Shown one piece after another: positions 1 to 9,710 of a stretch of 64,000 nt of DNA; within the stretch, counting starts at the first letter, position 1, and each line of letters starts with the position of its first letter. The position numbers and the translations under genes were made by a program. This stretch comes from Nymphaea colorata. Lineage: Eukaryota; Streptophyta; Magnoliopsida; Nymphaeales; Nymphaeaceae. The notes under the pieces were generated by a model. That model saw only the letters and a program-made list of their open reading frames with translations, did not search any database and had not been told where the DNA came from. The DNA lies in NCBI RefSeq assembly GCF_008831285.2, contig NC_045145.1, forward strand, positions 8,928,802 to 8,992,801. The letters are read 5' to 3'.

Positions 1-2
1 TA

Positions 3-1295
3 GGAACAATTCGCGTGATTATATCATTGGCAGTTGAATATGGATGGAGACTACATCAAATGGACGTGAAGAATGCTTTTCTTCATGGTGATTTAAGGGA
101 GGAAGTATATATGGAATAACCTCCAGGATACACGAAAGGAGACTCTCATGCATGGGTTTGCAAACTAAGAAAATCTATTTATGGACTTAAACAGGCCTCA
201 CGTTCATGGTTTGACAGTTTCTCCTGCAAGATTCAAGAATGCGGTTTTCGGAGATGTCCTCTAGATCACTCTCTTTTCATTTATCAAAAGGAAAACATAT
301 TTACTTTACTTCTTATATATGTTGATGATATTGTTATCACAGGCAATTCAGAAAAACACATAGAAGAAGCTAAAGTTTTGATGATGCAAAACTTCAAAAT
401 GAAAGAGCTTGGTGATTTACGATTCTTTCTTGGAGTGGAGATTGATAGACACAATAATCGCCTCACATTGACACAACAGAAATACACGTTGGATCTGCTG
501 AAAAAGTCAGGTATGTCTGATTGTAAGCCTGTTGGAACTCCTAGTGTTCTAAATCAAAGACTAAGTGCTCAGGATGGGGAGTTATATGAAGATCCTACGC
601 AATATCGAAGTATTGTTGGGGCACTTCAATATCTTACATTTACTAGACCAGATATTATATATGCTGTGAATCAAGTATCTCAATTTATGCATGCACCTAA
701 AGATACTCACATGGATGCTGTCAAAAGAATATTAAGATATCTTAAAGGGACAGCAGGAGATCGCTTAGTTTATGGTAAGAGTGAAAATATAACTACTGGA
801 CATCAACTTATGACATTCATAAATGCAGATTGGGCTGGAGATCCCGATCAAAGAAAGTCCATTTCTGGTTTTTGTATTTTCATTAGATGTAATCTTGTGT
901 CTTGGAGTTGTCGAAAGCAAAAGGCAGTAGCAAGATCCAACACTGAAGCTGAATACCGATGCATGGCTGCATGTACTGCTGAAGTTACATGGGTTAGACA
1001 TTTGCTAGAAGACATTGGAGAAAAGATTAAAATGTCAATGTTAATGTGTGATAATCAAAGCGCTATTAACATTGCCTTTAATCCCATACAACATGGTCGA
1101 ACAAAGCACATTGAGATTGATCAACACTTTGTTAGACAAAAAGTGGAAGACAAGGAGATTCAGCCTATTTATGTTCGTACAGATGAACAAGTTGCAGACT
1201 TATTTACAAAAGGATTAACAAAGGAACGATTCTGGTTTCTCAAAGGCAAGTTGTACATGGTGCAAAACCATGCACAACTTGAGGGAGGGTGTTAA
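3..1295 (+). pseudogene. copia pol: reverse transcriptase and RNase H, one nonsense codon
   Basis: The product would copy the element RNA into cDNA in a cytoplasmic virus-like particle. The frame starts within RT ([18 protein letters not shown]), continues through the linker SIYGLKQASRSW, the catalytic motif YVDDIVITG (about 320-346) and LGDLRFFLGVE. RNase H follows: NADWAGDPDQRKS, ARSNTEAEYR, CDNQSAI, and the C-terminal VADLFTKGL. One in-frame TAA at 117-119 replaces the Gln usual at the start of the PPGY motif, a C-to-T change. Apart from that codon the frame is open from 3 to 1295, which suggests a young copy. The N-terminal gag, protease and integrase are not in the window. An ATG at 378 is internal and is not a start. 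Confidence 0.88.
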
Positions 1296-1386
1296 AATAT
1301 AAATCCTTCACCAGCACGTTGAAGAGGAGTCTCTTGGGATTCCACCTCCTTGTAGAATATGTTAAGATATTTAGTGTCCTTGTAAC

Positions 1387-1552
1387 ATGTGAAGAGTCTC
1401 CTAGGATTCTATGTTGTAGTTAATATCCTTGTTATATGTGAAGTCTCCTAGGATTCTATGTTGTAGTTAATATCCTTATAATATGTGAAGTCTCTTAGGT
1501 TTCTATGATGTAATTAATGTCCTTGGAGCTTGTGAAATCTCCTAGGATTCTA
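1387..1552 (+). repeat. ~48-bp tandem array in the U3 of the copia A LTR
   Basis: About three and a half copies of a unit of the form GTGAAG-TCTCCTAGGATTCTATG-TTGTAGTTAATATCCTT follow one another. The first two are nearly identical and the later ones diverge. Such arrays in U3 often act as enhancers in plant copia elements; that role is inference here. Confidence 0.75.
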
Positions 1553-1586
1553 CGATTGGAGACTCTTAGAATTCTGGAAATGGGAT

Positions 1587-1597
1587 TATAAATAGAG
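1587..1597 (+). promoter_or_regulatory. TATA box of the copia A LTR
   Basis: TATAAATAGAG lies about 300 bp into the LTR, followed by a pyrimidine-rich leader, as expected for the LTR promoter. Confidence 0.6.
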
Positions 1598-1752
1598 GCC
1601 GTGCAAACCATTTTGGCTACGACTTCTTCTCCTCAGTTTCTTCTTGTTTTTATTCTCTATATATCTCTCTCTCTCTATATATCTCTATCTTCCTGCGTGA
1701 GTACTGTTTTCTGGTTACAGATATTGGTGCTAGATTTCTATCAATTCCCACA

Positions 1753-2945
1753 ACGAGCTTTCCCTACTCCTTGCTATCTCTATTCCCAAGAAATATCCGA
1801 GTGGGTCAAGATCCTTAGTGACAAAGTACTTGTGCAAGTACATATAGGTTTCAACAATCTCCTCCTTAGAATCCCATGTAAAAATGATATCATCAAGTAT
1901 ACTACCATTGCTAGAATGTCCTTCATGATCTTCTTAGTAAAGAATGACTAGTTAGATGGGGAACACTAAAAACCAACACCCAACATCACTTCATATAGCT
2001 TTTGAAACCATTTTCTTGAGCTTGCTTAAGCCCATATTTGGCTTTCTTCAACCTGTAAACCTTTCCATACTCTCCTAATCAAAGCATAGGTGGCTGTTGC
2101 ATGTAAATGGTCTTAGCCAAATCACCATAAAGAAACACATTATTAACATCTAGTTGAAAGGAACTCCATCCATAGTGCAACATGAGAGAAGGTCTCAAAA
2201 AAGTGCACACCATAAGTTTAAGTATATACTTTAGCTAACCAAGCAAGCCTTATAAGTTATATCTCTCATTCGAGTCATCTGAGAGATATTTGATAGTATA
2301 GAGTCTATAGACCCAACCAACTATATCTGCATGAGAGAAGGTCTCAAAAAAGTGCACAACATAAGTTTAAGTATATACTTTAGCTAACCAAGCAAGCCTT
2401 ATAAGTTATATCTCTCATTCGAGTCATCTGAGAGATATTTGATAGTACAGAGTCTATAGACCCAACCAACTATATCTGCATCAGATGAAGGAGAAACCAA
2501 TTCCCATGTACCTCGAGAAAGTAAAGCATCCATCTCTACTTGCATCGTCTGCTTCCATTTAGGATTGAGAAGAGCTTGTTGATGACCTCTGGGAATGGAC
2601 ATGGTAGACAAGGCTGAGATAAATTTCTGCATATTTTGCCAATTCTATCTATGGCGGCAACTGACAAACTTTGAGATGAGATGGATAGTGCACTGTCTAG
2701 TCCCCTTGCATAGGGAAATGGACAAGTCACCACTGCTAAGTGGAGCTTTTGTAGAATAATCATGCTTAATCACAGTATCCTTGGGTGAGACAAGGAGACT
2801 TACCTCTAGAGGAGATGACATGGAAGGACCATGAGCAGAAGTGGGCCGTCGAGAGTAGACCAATGGTGGGTCTTAGAACCGGGTAGGAGAAGGAGAATGC
2901 AATAGAGTAGGCCATGACTTGAGATGAGTAGGAGGGATAGACAAG
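1753..2945 (-). pseudogene. antisense copia B: integrase-RT hinge and 5' part of RT, decayed
   Basis: Read on the minus strand from about 2945 downwards, this encodes a copia hinge (DLSISLCKGTRQCTIHLISKFVSC, 2750-2650) and then the RT N-terminus (IPRGHQQALLNPKWKQTM, MDALLSRGTWELVSP, VYRLCTIKYLSDDSNERY, 2600-2410). After a 149-bp tandem duplication it continues with FQLDVN, KYGLKQAQENGF, VYLDDI and TKDLDPLGYFLGIEIARS, ending at 1753 where the copia A LTR begins. It carries several stops and frame changes. The truncation in mid-RT at the LTR edge is what nested insertion of copia A would produce. Confidence 0.75.
2182..2479. repeat. 149-bp direct tandem duplication within copia B
   Basis: Positions 2182-2330 and 2331-2479 are almost identical, both beginning ATGAGAGAAGGTCTC and ending near CCAACTATATCTGC. 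The duplication lies inside RT and breaks the frame. Confidence 0.9.
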
Positions 2946-2954
2946 GGAAAATTA

Positions 2955-3893
2955 TCAAATGACAATCAACTTCAATATGCTTGGTTCGTTCGTGAAAGAC
3001 CGGATTATTTGCTATATAAGTAGCCACTTTATTATCACATTGCATTTTTATAGGCAATTCTACATGAATTCCAAGACCTTCTAGCATGCCTCTCACCCAC
3101 GTGATTTTAGTGGCTGTTTGGGCCATGGCTAGATATTTTGACTCTGCACTCGATCGAGCAACAATAGCTTGCTTTTTACTTCTCCAAGAGACAAAGTTGC
3201 CACCAACAAAAATACAGAATCCCGTAGTGGACTTTCTGTCATCAGTTGAGCCTGCATAATGTGCATCAGAATAAGCTTGTATCTGAAGTGAGGTGCTTCT
3301 TCTAAATAATAGACCCTTTCCAGGGGAGCCTTTTAGAAATTTCAATAATAACATAGCTGCATCCCAATGGGATTTCCTTGGCTTATCCATAAATTGGCTT
3401 AGTTTTCCCACAGCAAAGGATATATCAGGTCTAGTAATTGTTACATATAGTAGCTTTCCAATGAGAGACCGATATGATTTGCTATCAACAGGTTCAAATT
3501 TGTCATTTATATATCATATAAATGAGTGCGAGAATTCATAGGAATAGAAGCTGGTTTAGTTCCAGTCATACTTGTTTTGTGTAGCAAATCAAGAACATAT
3601 TTTCTTTGAGAAAGGACTAAACCTTCTTTACTTCTTGCCACTTCTATCCCCAAGAAGTAACGTAGAGAGCCAAGATCTTTAGTAACAAAATGCTGTTGTA
3701 AATACTTCTTTGTGTCTTGTATTTCTTGTTCATTGTCACCAGTTAAAATAATATCATCTACATATATCACCATAACAACTATACCTCTTGAAGTCCTTTT
3801 TATGAACAAATAATTTACATCACGCAGATAGGGAGTAATATGAATTACGAAGTATGTATTTACATCGCGCAGACAAAATAATAACTCTTTCAA
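2955..3893 (-). pseudogene. antisense copia C: RT C-terminal half and RNase H
   Basis: On the minus strand the segment 3893-3507 encodes IYVDDIILTGDN, FVTKDLGSLRYFLGIEVARS and LSQRKYVLDLL. A frame change near 3500 leads into 3411-2960: GKLSQFMDKPRKSHWDAA, FLKGSPGKGLLF, SDAHYAGSTDDRKSTTGF, ARSSAESKYLAMA, CDNKVATYIANNPVFHERTK, IEVDCHLI. RNase H is cut at about 2955, and the next minus-strand sequence is the copia B hinge. Thus 3' pol sequence precedes 5' pol sequence in reading direction: either two elements abutted or one was rearranged. Near 3800-3880 a short repeat (TTTACATC-CGCAGA) doubles a few codons. Confidence 0.78.
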
Positions 3894-4544
3894 ACTTCAG
3901 GTTTCATGATACAACTAATGCCTACTGAATAGACCTAAAGTTCTAGCCCTAATTTTTCAATTGTATTGTGTTTTTCTACCCATCTTGACTGCAAACTCAT
4001 TTTCACCTCAGGATAACAAAGATCAAGCTTTAGACAGCTAACACAATCAGGCAAGCTGCAGCACCTATATCTTTGCTTTTTTCAGCTTGTTTACCAGCCC
4101 TTAGCATATACCACTCTTTGCGGCTGATTCAGCTTATCACATCAAAAGGCGTAAACCATTGTCAAGAGTATTGTTCTTCTAGTTATAACAGTAGAGGATT
4201 TTCTTAGTGGCAAAGTTGTTCTTTTTTGGAGAGCAAATATGAATAATTTTTTTAAAAAAGAAAAATATTCTAAAAATTAAGTAAAAATAAAAATAAAATA
4301 CAAAATAATGAATTTAACGTGCAATCCATGATGATATTAACGTCAAAAAGAGAAACGAAAAACATGGGGAAAAAACAGGTTAAATTATTTTTTTAACATT
4401 AACATCATTTCTCTGGAAAAAAACATTGTATCTATGAGAATGGTGTAAACTTCAACGCGTCTATCAATGGACAGCAACTCTCGTACAGGTTCGTATCGTA
4501 CAATACGTATCGTCGCGTTTAAAAAATACGATACCCACTGGAAG
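3894..4544. other. no gene recognised; AT-rich spacer
   Basis: The stretch holds runs of A and T (4230-4400) and no coding or RNA signal that I can support. A short CGTATCGTACAATACGTATCG palindrome-like stretch lies at 4491-4513. Confidence 0.5.
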
Positions 4545-4556
4545 TTTTATGTTACT

Positions 4557-5150
4557 GTGGCAAGACCAGACATTAGCTTTGCAGTGGGAAAGCTAAGTTA
4601 ATTTATGAAAAAACCCAGGAAAGTTCATTGGGATGCTGCCTTGATGGTGGTTAAAGGCAAGACGCTGGAAGTGCAAGCCTATAGTGATGCTGACTATGCT
4701 GGCTCAGTCGAAGACAGGAAGTCCACCACAGGATTTTGTATATTTGTGGGAGGCAACCTCATATCATGGAGAAGCAAAAAACAAGGCGTGGTGTTAAGAT
4801 CTAGTACAGAATCCAAATATAGAGCTATGGCTCAAACTGCAGCATAAATGACTTGGGCTAGATCCATGCTATCTAGCCTAAGTGTGTCGATTTCACTTCC
4901 TATGAAGATGTATTGTGACAATCGAGCAGCCACATACATTGCAAACAATCCAGTTTTTCACGAGAGAACCAAACATATTGAATTTGACTGCCATTATATT
5001 CGGAATCTCGTTCAAGCAGGAACCATTGCCACTATTCATGTTCCTTCAGAAGATCAAGCTGCGGATGTCTTCACCAAAGCTCTCCCTATTGGTGATTTCT
5101 CTAAATGTTGTGGCAAGCTGAGCATGTTTAATATGTATGCTCCAGCTTGA
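4557..5150 (+). pseudogene. copia D RNase H remnant
   Basis: The frame reads VARPDISFAVGKLS, TAA (4599-4601), then FMKKPRKVHWDAALMVVKG. It next jumps to KTLEVQAYSDADYAGSVEDR, with the usual LRYLKGTPGKGLLF segment missing, so an internal deletion has occurred near 4650. After ESKYRAMAQTAA comes TAA (4845-4847), then MTWARSMLSSLSVS, CDNRAATYIANNPVFHERTK, EDQAADVFTKALP and the natural stop before the polypurine tract. Two nonsense codons and a deletion make it non-functional. Confidence 0.82.
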
Positions 5151-5157
5151 GGGGGAG

Positions 5158-5351
5158 TGTTGAAATTAGACGAGTTTATGTTTCTAGGTGGTTCTTTGTA
5201 ATATTAAAGACTTATAAGATCTCTTTAATATTTTCTTTATTTTAGATTGATGTACTCTGTAAATCTCCTTTCTACCCAAATCTCTTTATAATAGAGATTA
5301 GGGTTAGTGAATAGATTACCTTTTCTCTCCCCAACTCTCATGTCTTCAACA
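5158..5351 (+). repeat. putative short 3' LTR of copia D
   Basis: The sequence begins TGTTGAAATTAG immediately after the polypurine tract, contains TTTATAATAGAGA near 5287-5299, and may end at TTCAACA (5351). The right boundary is a guess based on the CA dinucleotide; no second copy is in the window. Confidence 0.5.
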
Positions 5352-5441
5352 CTTTCTCTCTCTCTCCACATCTCAAGGCTGCAACAGTAATCATAATAAT
5401 AATAAGCAGAAGGAGGAGGAGGCTGCACACACACACATAGT

Positions 5442-5482
5442 GAGAGAAAGAGAGGGAGAGAGAGAGAGAGAGAGAGAGAAAG
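5442..5482. repeat. GA-rich microsatellite
   Basis: A (GA)n run with a few interruptions, following GGA and CA short repeats at 5411-5436. Confidence 0.85.
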
Positions 5483-6185
5483 GAAGAAAGAAGAAGAATG
5501 TCCAAGTCAACCAACAAGTCCTCAATCTAGGCACTGGCAATTTGGAGGCTAGGGACTAGTTGGTGGACTAGAAACCAGAGCTTGCTAGTTTAACAGTATA
5601 GAATCATAGATTAAAACCAAAAAATCAATAAAAAACTAAAGAGAGAAGAACAATGAATAAGTTTGTCCATCATTCCATTTTCCTTATCTTTTGAAACATA
5701 AGTCAATAGAATGAAAAATATGTAGTTGCTAAATCCTCATCCTACACTTATCATCTCTTTGTCCAACAAAAATGAAGTGTGTAATGATACATCATAGGAT
5801 GCCCTAAAGTTTGCACATGCATGATCGGTCTAAAAATGTGTTACATAGAAATATGAGGACACCGCATATTGATTAGCTTGACTAGATTGCTGAACAGTGT
5901 TTGGTAGCACAGACAACATTATACTTTTATAGTTTTCACTTAGCAGCTCTGACAAGGCCAAACAGATGCACATGAATGTAACATGTAGGTGTGTGGAGGA
6001 GAGGGAGAATCGTACTACATCAAACTATAGCTCATGAACAAAAATAGGGATTCAAAGACTACTTGCAGGCAACAACTGCTGGTTTAGGATAAAATGGACA
6101 AAAAATAAAATCTTGGATATGAAATAAAGAATAACTAGTTTTACATGTAAAATATGCAAGAAAAAAAGGAGTAATTTTTCTAAAA
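5483..6185. other. no gene recognised
   Basis: Low-complexity A-rich intergenic sequence; no open frame with recognisable motifs. Confidence 0.5.
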
Positions 6186-6290
6186 AACTCACGAGCATTT
6201 TGGATGTCGATCGCAACCAATGAGTATCCGGAACCATGTCTGCTGACTTTAAAGAACAAGCTCCCAACTAGACAACTGTAACAAAGGTCA
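6186..6290 (-). other. exon-like minus-strand frame, unidentified
   Basis: The frame reads CLVGSLFFKVSRHGSGYS then LVAIDIQNARE and looks like one exon of a protein-coding gene. I do not recognise the family, and the splice sites are not convincing. The orientation matches the other minus-strand gene fragments at 7.3-9.7 kb. Confidence 0.25.
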
Positions 6291-6676
6291 TACATTTAAT
6301 TTTACAGAATATGGCATTTCTTTGCCAATACAATAATACTTGATTCCTTCTTCAAAAGCAGAAAAAGGAAACAAACAAGAAGAACACAGGACCGTATAGC
6401 TAAGGGCCCCAGCATTGGCCTCTATCAAGCTCATATCAATATGACAAATCCCAGACAAGCATGTAACGAGATAAATAATTCAACACTAAATTTTCCTTTA
6501 TTTTTTCAAAAGCTGGTATATGATTTTGCTTGGAAATTTTGATGAGTTGATGCATATGCTGATAACTCAATCTCTCAAACACAGAGGAGGATAATTGTCA
6601 TTACCAGATAAGTATTTATGTTGTAAGCTATAATTTTTACATATATTTTTTTCTTTTACTTTGTGATTCACTTAAA

Positions 6677-6679
<3 letters not shown>

Positions 6680-6732
<53 letters not shown>
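6680..6732. repeat. (GA)n microsatellite, about 26 repeats
   Basis: Uninterrupted GA dinucleotides. Confidence 0.95.
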
Positions 6733-6734
<2 letters not shown>

Positions 6735-7321
6735 CCCTGAATCATCGGTACATCCGAGATCATTTTCTGCACACAGTCCTGTGTCTGTGTGACAAGCAAA
6801 ACACAGCCACACTAGTGTCATTTTATATGACAGCATTTTTCATTATAAACAAACTTTTGTGCATATTCTATCAGTTCTTGAGTACCTTGCTCTTTTTTAA
6901 TTTTCTGTCCTTTCATGTTTAACTTGGTCACACACAAAATTCCTTAGCTCTGGTCGGAAACTTCTCAAGCAAATTTTGCAAATAGCTTAATAATATTCAC
7001 CATATCAGCACATTACAAATATGAAAGTGTTTTCATGTCCATTCGTTTCCTTGTACATGCATTGGCCTGTGGGGCTCTGACTAGACCTCCTTGAGCACCC
7101 CAAAAGAAAAAGCAAGATTGAATGCATTAGCCCATCCAGCAAACTCACAACTCAGCAAGCTGAGCTGTTAGTATCAAATCTCCCTCCATAAATCTTTGGT
7201 CATTCATGAAAGCTTGGTAGAAATTAGGTGCAGGAAATAATATCTGAAGCCAGATAACTGTGCAATAAGCTACTAGTTGAACCAAAAAAAAAAAAAAGGA
7301 AGTGTACACCAGCATAAGTAC
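6733..7321. other. no gene recognised
   Basis: Intergenic or intronic AT-rich sequence with a poly-A run near 7287. A short minus frame at about 7160-7085 (GWANAFNLAFSFGVLKEV) might be exonic but cannot be assigned. Confidence 0.4.
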
Positions 7322-7720
7322 CTAGGACAGGTTCTGTGTTTAATAAGTAGAGAAGAGAATAATTGATCCTTAAAAGTCTCCCTCAACATCTGTTCCACCT
7401 GCAAGAAGAGTGGCCAGTAAGAGAAGAGGAAGAAGCAGAGGTAAATTACAACTTGCACCTTTCCCCTGTTCAGGGATTTTCATACCAATACAACTAGCTG
7501 AAATGCCTAATATGAGTTTTACAAAGATTCAAATAGAAAAATAAATTTATAAGCAACAGCCTAAAAAAAAATATCTCCTGCAATTCATTAGCAATTTCGA
7601 AACAAGGAATACCTGTCGAATATCAACTTTGGTCACATGGTCACAGTACTTGCTAAACCGTGTCCAGTAATTGTTCAAAAGACTCTTCCATTCAGTCATA
7701 CCCATAGAAACATTGTCCAA
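7322..7720 (-). CDS. two consecutive exons of an unidentified spliced gene
   Basis: Minus-strand exon one, 7720-7613 (108 bp, 36 codons), follows CATCAG and ends CGACAG before GTATTCC. It reads LDNVSMGMTEWKSLLNNYW then TRFSKYCDHVTKVDIRQ. Exon two, 7398-7322 (77 bp), follows TTGCAG and ends before GTACTTATG. It reads VEQMLRETFKDQLFSSLL then IKHRTCPR. Both have consensus splice sites and the first junction is phase 0, so they join in frame. I cannot name the family. No further exons could be attached with confidence, so this may be a fragment like its neighbours. Confidence 0.45.
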
Positions 7721-7894
7721 CTGATGAGATGAAAATAAAGTTAACACTATGTTGGCTACTAATATATTATAGAATATACATATACAGCATATAATATGCA
7801 TATATTATACATGTAATATTATAACACATTGGGCAGAAAATGTGGCAAATTTTTGGTCTTCACACTTTTCTTCCTGCTCACAGGACACATAAGT

Positions 7895-7921
7895 ACATGA
7901 TACATGATACATGATACATGC
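7895..7921. repeat. short TACATGA tandem repeat
   Basis: About four copies of TACATGA lead into a TATATA/CATACACA-rich stretch (7925-7975). Confidence 0.7.
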
Positions 7922-8103
7922 ATACCTACATATAGTACATATACATATATGTGTGTGTATTATACATACACACATGTTTCAGTCACTTCTGGCGAATGCA
8001 TATCCCTGTGCGTATATGCAAATGGCACTGTAGACTAGTTCAGAAAACGCAGGTGCAGTCAAGTGATTACATGCAATGCAGTCTGTAGATATCAAGTGCA
8101 TAC

Positions 8104-8405
8104 CTTCAATGAGGTTGCTGAGAAGAGGTTCCAAAAGTTTATTTTCTGCCATGATCTTGCTATTTTTTGGACTTCACCAAGTTGTTTAGGGTCATGTTTG
8201 CTTTTTCAGCTACCATTTAATCAGTAGTATTGCATTTTGTTGTAATCAAAAGTAGAATGGCACCAGGTCTGGAACCAATTTTCTCACAAAAAGATAAACA
8301 GTTCTTTGATAGATCTAGCAACAATGACACTGCTGCAAGCCATTCCCCTGGACTTGACATGAGTCTTCCTGCTAATCAGATTGCATGTGCTTGAGAAATC
8401 AATTC
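8104..8405 (-). pseudogene. U-box/ARM-repeat E3 ligase-like exon (PUB43/44 type), frameshifted
   Basis: The minus-strand exon-like segment starts after TTGCAG (8406-8411) and ends before GTATGCAC (8103). The frames read LQELISQAHAI, stop, LAGRLMSSPGEWLAAVSL, LLDLSKNCLSFCEKIGS, GAILLLITTKCN; then VAEKANMTLNNLVKSKK, stop; then, in another frame, SKIMAENKLLEPLLSNLIE. The pattern LLLxLSKxxxLCEKIGSxxGAILLL followed by AEKAxxTLxNL and MAENxxLxPLLxxLIE is what I know from the ARM repeats of plant U-box proteins 43/44, which tag substrates for the proteasome. Two stops and a frameshift make it a pseudogene fragment; the U-box itself is not visible. Confidence 0.5.
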
Positions 8406-8663
8406 CTGCAACATGAAGAAAGTTATTGTGAGCAAGCAAAAATGTTAGCAAGCATTACAACTTTCAACAATTGAAGATGGAAAGTTACCAACAAAGATGT
8501 TAGCAAGCATTACAAAACTTATGGCATTATCTCTCTTCTCTCTGTTTGTTTTGGTCATATCTTGAGATTTTACTATGAGAAACAGAAGCATGGTTTAGAT
8601 AATACATAACAGCACTTTGAAAAAGTAATATAATGAGAAATTTCTTTTGTACAACAACCTTTT

Positions 8664-8760
8664 CAACTTCTACTTGAGCAGGAGTGCACGAACTGATGGT
8701 GGAATCCATGTCTGCCCATTTTCAATGATGATCTTATTTCTCACCTGGCCTTGTGTCTCC
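8664..8760 (-). other. possible additional exon of the U-box/ARM fragment
   Basis: The minus frame SKETQGQVRNKIIIENGQ then TWIPPSVRALLLK precedes the ARM exon in reading direction and has an ARM-like flavour (QVRNKIIIENG). No clear splice sites; weak. Confidence 0.2.
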
Positions 8761-8772
8761 TTAGAGAAGACT

Positions 8773-8948
8773 AGGGGTGAACACGAGTCGAGTCGAGCCC
8801 GAGTTCAGTCAGCTCGAACTCGGCTCGACTAAAGAAAACCTTGAGCTCGACTCGAGTAAGGCTCGACAAACTCGTTTGATACTCACCGTTACTTGTTGAT
8901 CTCGAGCTCGACTCGATTAAGGCTCGACAGACTCGTTTGAGTAACTAT
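8773..8948. mobile_element. GAGCTCG/GGCTCGAC-rich non-autonomous element fragment (MITE-like)
   Basis: The stretch begins TAGGGGTGAACACGAGTCG and repeats GAGCTCGACTCGA and AAGGCTCGACAAACTCGTT twice (about 8845-8876 and 8901-8938). A TAGGGGTG start followed by GAGCCGAG-type repeats is a common plant MITE pattern, usually ascribed to hAT-like elements. Neither the far terminal repeat nor a target duplication is clear. Confidence 0.45.
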
Positions 8949-9309
8949 ATAGTCTATATTATGTCATCATGGTAGGGATTCATTTTTTTCCTTTCTTAAT
9001 CTTCTACTTTTGCTAATCACGTTATGTTATGGATATGTTATATTCTTGAAGATGCTACTTTGTATCCTTTGCAAAGTGGAGCTCACCAGTCACCGGATAC
9101 AGTGGTGGAAAGAATAATGACATCATGCAGGCCCCGGATTTCTTTTCATGTTTCCAATGTAATTTCTATGTCAAGGGATACATAATCAGAATCAAAATGG
9201 AGTGTTCTTGTGACATAGCCTCCTCACCAGGTGAAAAAAAGATGAAGAAACAACAAGACCAAAGCCAAATTAAAAAATTAAGTACAAAAAGTAGCAGCAG
9301 AAAACTCAC
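8949..9309. other. no gene recognised (probable intron or spacer)
   Basis: AT-rich sequence between the MITE-like element and the GH38 exons. I looked for the next GH38 exon here and did not find it. Confidence 0.4.
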
Positions 9310-9710
9310 TTCTGCACTAAGCAAATAAGCTCGTACTGCTGAGTGTCCAAATGGATCAATCTGCCAACCAATTCTAGGTGTCTTGCCAAACTCTTCCTTT
9401 ATAAACCCATGACCTAGAGTCGTCTGTTCAATCATATCGATGTAATGGGGCGCAGCTTCGTCATGCATACACATACCACCATTTCTACAATGTCAAAAGG
9501 CAGGTCGGTGCATTAATTCCAGAACCACCATCCATAGTTGAACATCATAGGAAAAGGCGAAGCGAGAACACCTAATTGAAAACATGGTTTCAACAGATTG
9601 GAAAAATCAAATTATTCGTACATAAATTCAAGCTGTCCGGAGTCAACTAGTTCTTTCACAATTTTTGGTACCATAGGGCTCTGATTTCTCCACCATCGCT
9701 GAAAAAATGC
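9310..9710 (-). CDS. GH38 alpha-mannosidase, two N-terminal catalytic-domain exons
   Basis: Minus-strand exon one, 9710-9622 (89 bp), follows GCGCAG and ends before GTACGA; it encodes AFFQRWWRNQSPMVPKIV then KELVDSGQLEF. Exon two, 9484-9310 (175 bp), follows TTGTAG and ends before GTGAGT; it encodes NGGMCMHDEAAPHYIDMI, EQTTLGHGFIKEEFG and TPRIGWQIDPFGHSAV. The split codon restores Ile, so the exons join in frame. GQLEF-NGGMCMHDEA and GWQIDPFGHS are hallmark GH38 stretches; the Asp of IDPFG is the catalytic nucleophile position of lysosomal/vacuolar alpha-mannosidases, which trim N-glycans. Both exons and all four splice sites are intact, but no other exon of this normally ~1000-residue enzyme was found, so it is probably a gene fragment. 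Confidence 0.8.

Larger units (their letters stand above)
1..1752 (+). mobile_element. Ty1/copia retrotransposon A, 3' part (RT, RNase H, 3' LTR)
   Basis: The window opens inside a copia polyprotein read on the + strand. The reading frame ends at 1295 and is followed by a purine-rich tract (GAGGGAGGG, 1281-1289) and a 3' LTR that begins TGTTAAAAT at 1290. The 5' half lies outside the window, so target duplications cannot be tested. The right LTR end abuts antisense copia coding sequence at about 1753, so this element appears to have inserted into an older copia copy. Confidence 0.85.
1290..1752 (+). repeat. 3' LTR of copia A
   Basis: The LTR starts with TG directly after the polypurine tract and ends near CCCACA at 1747-1752; the exact end is inferred from the point where antisense RT coding sequence resumes. 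It holds a tandem array (1387-1552), a TATA box (1587) and a CT-rich leader, the usual order of U3, R and U5. Confidence 0.7.
4545..5351 (+). mobile_element. copia D, 3' fragment with RNase H and LTR
   Basis: A truncated + strand copia: broken RNase H (to 5150), polypurine tract GAGGGGGAG (5149-5157) and a putative LTR. Its RNase H resembles that of antisense copia C (shared IANNPVFHERTKHIE), so the two probably belong to one family. Confidence 0.75.

Noticed and set aside
1601-1951. 116-codon + frame after copia A
   Set aside because: It starts in the LTR leader and runs antisense through the copia B RT remnant.
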